Positions 55,693 to 64,000 of a stretch of DNA of 64,000 nucleotides are shown here, one piece after another. A program made the translations under genes and the position numbers. Positions within the stretch are counted from its first letter, which is position 1. The number at the start of each line of letters is the position of its first letter. The DNA comes from Henckelia pumila (Eukaryota > Streptophyta > Magnoliopsida > Lamiales > Gesneriaceae): NCBI RefSeq assembly GCF_033568475.1, contig NC_133123.1:104905228-104969227 (forward strand), read 5' to 3'. A model generated the notes under the pieces. That model did no database searches and was not told the origin of the DNA. It saw only the letters and a program-made list of their open reading frames with translations.

Positions 55693-57617
55693 GGGTAACC
55701 GTTTTTTTTTTCAAATTTGATGAACGTAAAAATAAAAAGAAATCCATATATTTGTGGTTGTGAGCTACTTCTACCCTCAGATATTTACTTATTTTTCACA
55801 AGTTTTGAAAAAAAAAATTCTCAACTCTATCAAACAATTAAATAATCGAAATCTATGTAAAAATAATCATCATTTCTCAAGTGATGTATACACAATCCAA
55901 GAAAAACGAACGGCCATTTTAGTTGAGAGCAATAGAATGAAAATAGAGAGAATGTAGCTTGATGGATATTTTTATGATTTCAATCTTCATTGGATGTAGC
56001 TTGATGGATATTTTTGTGAGCCTGAGAACAATGTGCTGAAATTTCATTAGAAACCAAGATTTTTCGATATGTATTTCCACTACAGTTTGTGAAGTATTCT
56101 ACTTTCATATCAATGCACTATATTCGACGAGTTCACTTTTTCTCGGATAGACATCCTGAGATTATCAAGGTAGCTGCACGACTATTCATGGGGAGTCATC
56201 ATGCTTATTGTTTGTAAAATTTAGTAGATAATTTTGTGAAGCTAATAATCCTAAATTATTTATTATTCTCTAATTTTATTAAAATTTCCATACACGATTT
56301 TATCTTTTTAAGCTTAATGTAAATTATTTTGTTTTTATTTAGGTGTTGAGAAGTTACCGTCGACATAACAAAAAATATTGGGCTTCCATAATCAAGAACG
56401 CAATGTATGCTCCATTTTTACACTTGCGACTTATGCTCCAGCTTTACACTTGCACAAGAGAAAGCGGTTATGGAATTTGCCTCGAGCACGGACCTTCGAG
56501 GAGATATTCTTGTTCCAGTGGAAGCATTGTTGGTTTACGCTTGATTTGATGATTCTGTGGAACACACTATTGTTTTATATTAATTTGAGTTCTGGTTGTA
56601 GTGTACTCTTATGTATTGAGTTCTCTTGTTTTGTCGTATCGTGTGAAGTTGGTTCGTAAGTCATAGTTTATTTAGAAGTTGTTTGGTCGGAACTTGCTTT
56701 TGTGTTTAAAGATGATTATAGACACTTGAATGATGAGTACTTTCAGTGATTAATTTATGAAATATGTTCTTTGTTTAATTTAGTTTTTATTTAAATTTCA
56801 ATGTTTGATTTATGATTTAAGGCGCAATCAATGTTTGATTTATGATTAAGACACATTTTCTATGTAGTGATCAGGGCAGGTCATAATGATGTTACTTTTA
56901 GTTTTATTGTGAGGGTAAAATATAATTTTATGATCATAAATCAGATTGTCATTTTGTATTAAATGTACGTACCATGAGTACTACATATTAATACTTGTGC
57001 GACTGATCTTTGTCTTTATATCCTAGAACTTTACACGTTACAACATAAATACAAATCGACATATTCAAAATACTCGATTAAATTCGAGAATTTGAATCAT
57101 ACATTACCAAAAAAGTGAGTTTCTTACTGCCTCAAATGAACGAGTCATAAAAGTGTGTCATATTACCTAAAAATTGAGTATTTCATTCTCAATTGTCTAT
57201 TTGTTTATTCCACAAAATTTTGGGATTATTTCAAATATATTTGTAGTTATCCCAAATCAGGGACAATGCATACGTCTCATATATTAGACAAAGTTTGTGC
57301 ATTTGCAAAGAATGAATATCTTACATTTCAGACTGTCTGTCTTCTTATCCCGCAAATATCTGAGATTGTTCCAAATATATTTGAAATTATCCCGAATCAA
57401 GGCAATTGAAACTAATCTAATATCGCTTGGAAAGGTCGATCATAGTGGCCCAAAAATTTATCCTGAGAAGTAGAATGTTATGTGCGCAATTGAGACACAT
57501 TTGTACTCTTCTAGCTCATGTGTTGTGCCAGATCCCATTATCACAAATGTTCTTTTAATATTGGAGTTCAAATACACGTGTCGTATTGCAAATTGAGGTA
57601 ATCGATGTTAAAATATC
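55693..57617. other. AT-rich intergenic region with a possible exon remnant
   Basis: A 20-bp direct repeat GTAGCTTGATGGATATTTTT occurs at about 55955 and 55997. At 56342 a TTTTATTTAG acceptor-like site precedes a less AT-rich stretch (56343-56660) with overlapping frames of 68 and 93 codons (one reads HKRKRLWNLPRARTFEEIF). The product is not recognised and I would not call a gene. From 57150 on, phrases such as GAGATTGTTCCAAATATATT appear that recur in the tandem array to the right. Confidence 0.35.
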
Positions 57618-57800
57618 ACACTCAATAGTTTTTTTAAGTTTAGAATTACATTTAATTATGCAAAGAATGAGTCACTTATATCCAATTGATTGTATATTTG
57701 AGTCGCAAATATCCAAGATTGTTCTAAATTAATATGGATATAAGTGACTCATTCTTTGCATAATTAAATGTAATTCTAAACTTAAAAAACTATTGAGTGT
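57618..57800. repeat. 66-bp inverted duplication with a 50-bp loop
   Basis: 57618-57684 and 57735-57800 are inverse copies differing by a single base in a T run. The loop end ATATCCAAGATTGTTCTAAA and the following bases are repeated again directly after the right arm (about 57709 and 57801). Confidence 0.88.
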
Positions 57801-58244
57801 ATATCCAAGATTGTTCTAAATTAATATGGAATGATTCCTAATCTTAGAAAATTCGAAACTAATTTGTTTTCACTAAATGTTAGTTGCCCAAAATTTTATG
57901 TGATTACAATAATCTCATAAAATAATATCATGATTGTTCTACATATTTAATACAAATTAGTTAATTAAACGCGCAAAAGAATAAAGATTACACCTAAAGC
58001 ATGCTTTAACTATTTCTTGTTTTGAACGGATATGCGCCTCAAGTCTCCAAACCCTCAAGCCTTCTCCGATGTTCTCTCAAAATCGAACATAGGATTATTT
58101 GTGCGTGATCAAACCTTTTTGTCAGCGTATACCCTAACCAAAATGGAACCAAAAAGCGAGTGGATGAGATGAAGTGTACCAACAGAGCTTAATAATGAGA
58201 CGTAGGTGGTAGTCAAAGTCCTTGATTGGTCAATTCCTACAAAG

Positions 58245-60278
58245 AGAGTGTGATTCTCATGACCTAAAATGTTTGTCCTACAATCAAAACACATTGTTCT
58301 CGATTGAAAAATATTTATCTCATCCCTGTGTACTAGTTGTGCTCGATCTCGCAGTCTCATGTTTAGAAAGATGAGTAGGAATTACCCCTATTGTATACAT
58401 TGGGTGGTAATGGACATCCACAAATGGTGATCTCATTTGATCATGATCACTGTCTTCCTACTACACCTTAGACAAGAGTGGGGCAAGATACATTAGTAGA
58501 CAAACACTTGGATGATGGTTCTACCAATCTCTAGGGATTGAAAAACTTCTCTCCACTTGAGTCATGCAATGTATTATAGGATATTGGTGCATGTTAACCT
58601 GAGAATGTCTTATTGTTCCGAAAATCAAAAATATTATTCTACATAAGTCTGAGATTGTTCCTAATACATGCTATTTTGATCTAAAGCTAATTTCACTAGG
58701 AGAATGTGATCCTCATGGCCCAAAATGTTTGTTCTACAATCAGAACACATTGTTCTCGATTGAATAATATTTATCCTATCTCTGCATACTAGTTGTGTTT
58801 GATCTCGCACTAACATGTTCTGAAAGATGAGTGGAATTAGAGTGAATGATAGTCCTCAAAGATGAGAAAACATCGTATTAAACAAGTTACGAATTTGAAT
58901 TTTGAAAATATACCCCTATTGTATACATTGGGTGACAATGAACATCCACAAATGGTGCTCTCATTGGGTCATGATCAATATCTTCCTCCTACACCTTAGA
59001 CAAGAGTGGGACAAGACACATTACTAGACAAACACTTGAGTGATGGTTTTATCAATCTCTAAAGATTGAAAACTTCTCTCCACTTGTGTCATGCAATGTA
59101 TTATAGGATATTGGTGCATGTTAACATGGGCATGTATTCTTGTTCCGCAAATCAAAAATATTATTCTGCATAAGACTGAGATTATTCCGAATACATGAAA
59201 TTTTGATCCAAAGCTACTTTCACTAGGAGAGTGTGATCCTCATGGCCCACAATATTTGTCCTAAAATTGGAAGACATTGTTCTTGATTAAATAATATTTA
59301 TCCCATCTATGCGTACTAGTTGTGCTCGATCTCGCACTCACATGTTCTGAAAGATTAGTTGAATTAGAGTAAATGATATTCCTCAAAGATGAGAAAACAT
59401 CATATTAAACAAGTTACGAGTTTGAATCTTGGAAAATATACCCTTATTGTATACATTGGGTGCCAATGGACATCCACAAATGGTTCTCTCATTGGGTCAT
59501 GATCAATGTCTTCCTCCTACACCTTAGATAGGAGTGGGGCAAAAACACATTACTAGACAAACACTTGGGTGATAGCTCTACCAATCTCTAGGGATTGAAA
59601 ACTCTTCTCCACTTGTGTTATGCAGTGTATTATAAGATATTTGTGCATGTTAACATGGACATATCATCTTGTTCCACAAATAAAAAATATTATTCTGAAT
59701 AAGTCTGAGATTGTTTCTAATACATGACATTTTGATCCAAAGCCACTTTTACTAGGAGAGTGTGATTCTCATGGCCCACAATGTTTGTCCTACAATCGGA
59801 ACAAATTGTACGTTCTCGATTCAATTATATTTATCTCATCTCTCCGTACTAGTTGTGCTCGATCTCACACTCAAATGTTCTGAAAGATTAGTGGAATTAG
59901 AGTAAATGATAGTCCTCAAAGATGAGAAAGCATCATATTAAACAAGTTACGAGTTTGGGTTTTGGAAAATATAACAATATTGTATGCATTGGGTGGTAAT
60001 GGACATCCACAAATGTTGCTCTCATTGGGTCATGATCAATGTCTTCCTCGTACACCTTAGACAAGAGTGGGGCAACACACATTACTAAACAAACACTTGA
60101 CTGATGGTTCTACCAATCTCTAGGGATTTAAAACTCCTTTCCATTTGTGTAATGCAGTGTATTATAGGATATTGGTGTATGTTAACATGGACATGCCTTT
60201 TTTTTCTGCAAATCAAAAAGATTATTCTCCATAATTCTGATATTGTTTCTAATACATGACATTTTGATCCAAAGCCAA
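58245..60278. repeat. Tandem array of about 528-bp units, 3.9 copies
   Basis: Units start with A-G-A-(G/A)-TGTGAT(C/T)CTCATG at about 58245, 58701, 59228 and 59757, giving periods of 456, 527 and 529 bp; the last ends at about 60278. Each carries CATTGGGTG, ACATCCACAAATGGT, TACACCTTAGA and GATTGTT(C/T)CTAATACATG. The first unit lacks about 70 bp in its middle. Short related phrases continue to the left (57150-57850) and right (60840-60910). No frame is conserved across units. Confidence 0.85.
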
Positions 60279-60984
60279 AATGTAGATGATGAATATATTT
60301 TCCATTGTTCAATGAGATCACATGTGATGATATCATTCATTGACTAATAGATGTACTTCAAAACTTTTATATTCATTGAATATGATATTTAGACATCAAT
60401 AAACAAAAAAAAAAAACAACACTTATATTTGAACTTCATTATTATAAGAACATGTGTGCTCTTGGGGTCTGACACAACATATGAGCAAAAAGAGTATAAA
60501 TGTGGCTTAGTTGCACATATAATGTTCTATTTTTAGGCATAAAATTTTGGGTTACTAAGGTAGTCGTTGCCAAGTGAAAGTAAATTAGGTTCGAATTTTT
60601 ATCGATTTGGCTAATCAATGCATAAATATTGAAGTTCATATATTAGCGGTGTCTTACAAATTTATCTAGTCAATGCATAAATATTGTTTGAATTTAAAAA
60701 TACATCTAATCACGTAATTGTAAATATTGAGCAATGAATAATATTGTTACACATGATCTCATTGAATAATGAAAAAGATGTATTCTCTTATATATTTTCC
60801 AAAATAGTACACATGACATAAGATGACCAACACTCAAGTAATTGGATGATGATTCCAAGATTGTTCCAAATTAATTTGGATTTATTCCAAATTCAGAAGA
60901 ATTCGAACCTAATTTATTTTAGTTGGTTTACATGTTCATCTTAGTAAAATTACTCGAATATATATTTATATATTCCATCATAAA

Positions 60985-61018
<34 letters not shown>
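60279..61018. other. AT-rich flank of the tandem array with an (AT)n tract
   Basis: No gene. An (AT)n run lies at 60989-61018, inside two copies of TCATAAAATTT (about 60969 and 61023). Confidence 0.6.
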
Positions 61019-61020
<2 letters not shown>

Positions 61021-64000
61021 GATCATAAAATTTTTTACTTGGTTGACATATTCAATCTTAGTAAAACAATTTATCAACCTAGAAAGACGAAGAAATATGC
61101 TAAATTATACAAATTATATACTATTATCTTTAATTTTTGTACTAAAAATACAGAACACATATACAAATTGATTTGACTGAAGTTTAAATAACAGATTGAA
61201 TAACCTTGAGTTTACAACATGTCTTCCTACTAATTAATTATTGGCATACTTACATCATCTCCAAAAGCATAACCATATAATAAAAAAAACTCAAAATTAT
61301 TTTCCTGCGATCCATGTTCAACAGATAATATAGTCATTTATTCATATAACATACTCGAAGCAACACAAGTTCGATTAGTGTCCATCTTCAATGTCTTTTT
61401 ATTTGTCATCATTTCTTCTGTGTCACGGGCTACTCCAATGAACTCACAAAATTCATTAACAAGCATATTAAAAAAAAAAAAATTCAAGAACCAAAATAAA
61501 GTTTAAGAAAAATTGGATTTATCATAATCACTTAATCATTTCAAATGAATAATTATTTCAATGTAGCAACCAACAATATAAACAGAAATCATATAACAAC
61601 TTCAAGAACAAAAACATAAAAATAGAGATAAACACAAGAAAATAAATAACTAAAAAATAATTTATGAACCTTAAAATACAATTGAAGGATTTAGAGTAAA
61701 AAATTCATTGTGACAACCAAATAAATAAATGAGTAAGTTTTTATCAAATTAAATAACAAAACACTCGCAGTTGTTGATAACGAAATCAAAGTCAAGCATT
61801 TAAAACAAAATTTACGAACTTCTGCATAATCATTCAACAATTTCGAACAATTAATCAAAAGAAACAAATAAATAATTTAAACAAGAAAGAGACCACAATC
61901 AACACTAGAACACTACAAATTTGGGACAAAGGGACAAAATCGAGAATTACAAAAAAAAAAAAAAACCAAAAATCAACACCAAAATACAAAAACCTTCAAA
62001 TACTTGCGAAAAAAATGATATTTAATCGATTTCCAAGATGAAAACATATTTTGAAAAAAAAACCTTCAAATTTTTTCTGGGTTTCATATCCGTCTTCACC
62101 TATGACCATCTATAGATTCCATTTCAACCCAATCAATAAAAAGCATAACATTCAATACAATAAGACTAAAAAAAATGAAGATCGGGGCTTTATACATAAC
62201 ACATTCCACAACAACAAAAATAATAACAAGATCACACTTTTAGGCAGCTGATTTGAATATTACAAGGAATATCCACATAATATTTATAATCCAGTACTAA
62301 ACTATGAAAATTGATAATAAAATCATTATAATCGAGAACAATTACAAATTTTAGATAATCAATACACAATTGGTTGAGATGAATCACATACCCACTTATA
62401 TGTAAAACCTAAAAGATGTCCATCAAATTTGTATAATTCACGCGATGTACGTAACTTCAACATAACCACAATACAACATACAAAATACTCAAAAAATCAC
62501 TCAATTAAAAAAGAAAAAAAAACCCAATCATCCAGATGAAATTGCATCTAAAAATTTCTTAATTTTTCAAAAAAAAAAAAATCTACCTTAAACGTGTTGT
62601 TTCGATGGTGGTTCTTTGAAAAGATTTTCAAAATCTAACAATTCTTTGCTTTAAACTCATTTCGCCTCAGTTTGTTGCACAAAAAATCAACACAAATATA
62701 TTGATCGTCTTTGATTTAGCCGTCAATGAAGGATTCAAGTAGAAGACAAATTGAGGAAACGTTGGATTGGAAAGAGAAAAGAGGAGATATTAAATAAATA
62801 TTTATTGGTCAATGGGTATTAGTGGGTTTTCATATTATTTGAGGGTAATTTCATAATTTCACCTCAATTGGGGAGTCCAAACAAATGGCAGGCTTGTGTC
62901 AGGGAGCTGAAAGAAAGAAACTCTGAATCAGAGACTGACAAACAACTTCACTTTTCTAATTAACATTTAAAGGCAATTTCTCCTATATTTAACTAAATAA
63001 ATGTGTTTATGAATTGTTATCTTATATATAGATACTAGATAGCACTTAAATAAGTGATTTATTAAGTTCTATTTTATTGGGGTTGGAGCATAAAATTTAA
63101 ATATATACATTATCTTGTGTGGAGACTTATTTTCTTATTTACTAATTTATGATGTGCTAGATTAGGAATAAGGAAATATATTTATAACTCTTCCAGTTAT
63201 AAATATGGATTGAGGTCCCTATTATATATGTAACTCTGAATTTTTTACTTTCTATCATTATAAAATTCTTAGAAGAGTGACCGTAAAAAAAAAATTTATT
63301 AGAAGAGTGAATATTGACCTGCAAGATTAAATCAGAAAATCTTTCAGTTTTGAATTTCCATTTTAATTTTTTAATTTAAAATTTTAATAAAAATTAAGGT
63401 GAAATTCGTAATTTGAATCCTAAGGGTATTGTGTGATTCAAAGGCAAAGATTTTATGCCAATTTCAAGCCGATCTTTGGACGTTCGGTGGTCGATGATGG
63501 TGCAGCAGTGGTCCCTTCCCTATGTGCTGTCATCTTCTAGTAGAGATTGGTCGAAGTTCGGTGGCGGCGGTGGCTGGATAATGCTTAGCTTTTATGTCCT
63601 TTTGATTTTATGTTTTTTTTAATAATCAATAAAAAAATTTCAGAATTTTTTTGTTAGAAGAAGAAAGTGGCAAATCTAGGATCCAAATTTAATTTTAAAT
63701 CACGGAGAATTCTCCTAATTTATTTAACAGTTTATTTCTAGAACAATTTAACATATTCAAATATTGACGGATTAATTTTCATATTCTAATCAAATTCAAA
63801 TGCATTAGGAATTATGAGAATTCAGTTTTTACCTAAAGTCGCATATTGAAACCGAATACTATTTCTAGTCGGTTTTACCATATGTCAATTATTGGAGTGA
63901 TCAAAATCAATTCCTCCTTTGTCGACTCAGTATCAATTAACAAGCAAGCAAACAATTCATCAAATTATTCACAAGAACAAAATATAAATCCAACTATCAA
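61019..64000. other. AT-rich intergenic DNA, nothing recognised
   Basis: Long A-rich stretches on the plus strand (many AAAAAAAA runs between 61470 and 62580), no frame longer than 70 codons, and no repeat boundary that I could support. A slightly GC-richer patch at 63460-63580 (CGGTGGCGGCGGTGG) has a short open frame without recognisable product. Confidence 0.5.

Noticed and set aside
56343..56659. Possible host exon after an acceptor-like site
   Set aside because: Overlapping frames, no recognised domain, no partner exon; kept only as a note in the region entry.
57618..60278. Repeats at regular spacing considered as a CRISPR array
   Set aside because: Units are about 528 bp and AT-rich in a plant nuclear context; neither repeat length nor spacer structure fits CRISPR.
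58109..60336. Minus-strand frames of 83 codons in the tandem array
   Set aside because: Not conserved between repeat units, so not coding.

Overview
The window is nuclear DNA of a flowering plant, most likely a eudicot. The evidence is AT-rich intergenic sequence, GT-AG introns, nested LTR retrotransposons of typical plant lineages, and two plant-specific host genes. The species cannot be fixed from sequence alone.

Layout, left to right. 1-2759: 5' LTR, primer-binding site and broken gag of an Athila-type Ty3/gypsy element (minus strand), which sits inside a Copia LTR whose right part is 2760-4541. About 4903-13430: a decayed Tat/Retand-type Ty3/gypsy element on the minus strand (5' LTR, PBS, gag, protease, RT, RNase H, integrase), with an intron-containing extra gene on the opposite strand near its 3' end. 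13431-15130: simple repeats and a 649-bp Mutator-like MITE with a 9-bp target-site duplication (TSD). 15400-20540: host gene 1, a hydroxyproline O-arabinosyltransferase (8 coding exons, 364 aa), with a likely 5'-UTR intron and uORF. 21497-30976: an old Ty3/gypsy element with TSD CATAA; a 2.6-kb solo LTR with TSD GATAG is inserted in it. 32681-44270: the 3' part of a minus-strand Copia element whose LTR is split by a younger, complete Copia element (33942-43250, two 1887-bp LTRs). 44273-48640: LTR-like sequence and a chromovirus integrase remnant plus 3' LTR. 49430-52491: host gene 2, a D-type cyclin closest to CYCD6;1 (4 exons, 288 aa). 52585-54436: a foldback Mutator-like element only 94 bp past the cyclin stop, carrying sets of GC-rich hairpins at both ends. 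54446-64000: AT-rich DNA with a second inverted-repeat element, a 66-bp inverted duplication and a tandem array of about 528-bp units.

How the parts relate. The two host genes are unrelated in function: one is a Golgi glycosyltransferase for cell-wall proteins and CLE peptides, the other a cell-cycle regulator. The rest is an insertion history: Athila into Copia LTR; solo LTR into gypsy; young Copia into older Copia. Most retroelement genes are broken, and many lesions are C-to-T or G-to-A changes, as expected from decay of methylated DNA. The least explained structures are the foldback element beside the cyclin gene, a triple GC hairpin plus a four-copy motif in the young Copia leader, and the spliced antisense gene in the Tat element.
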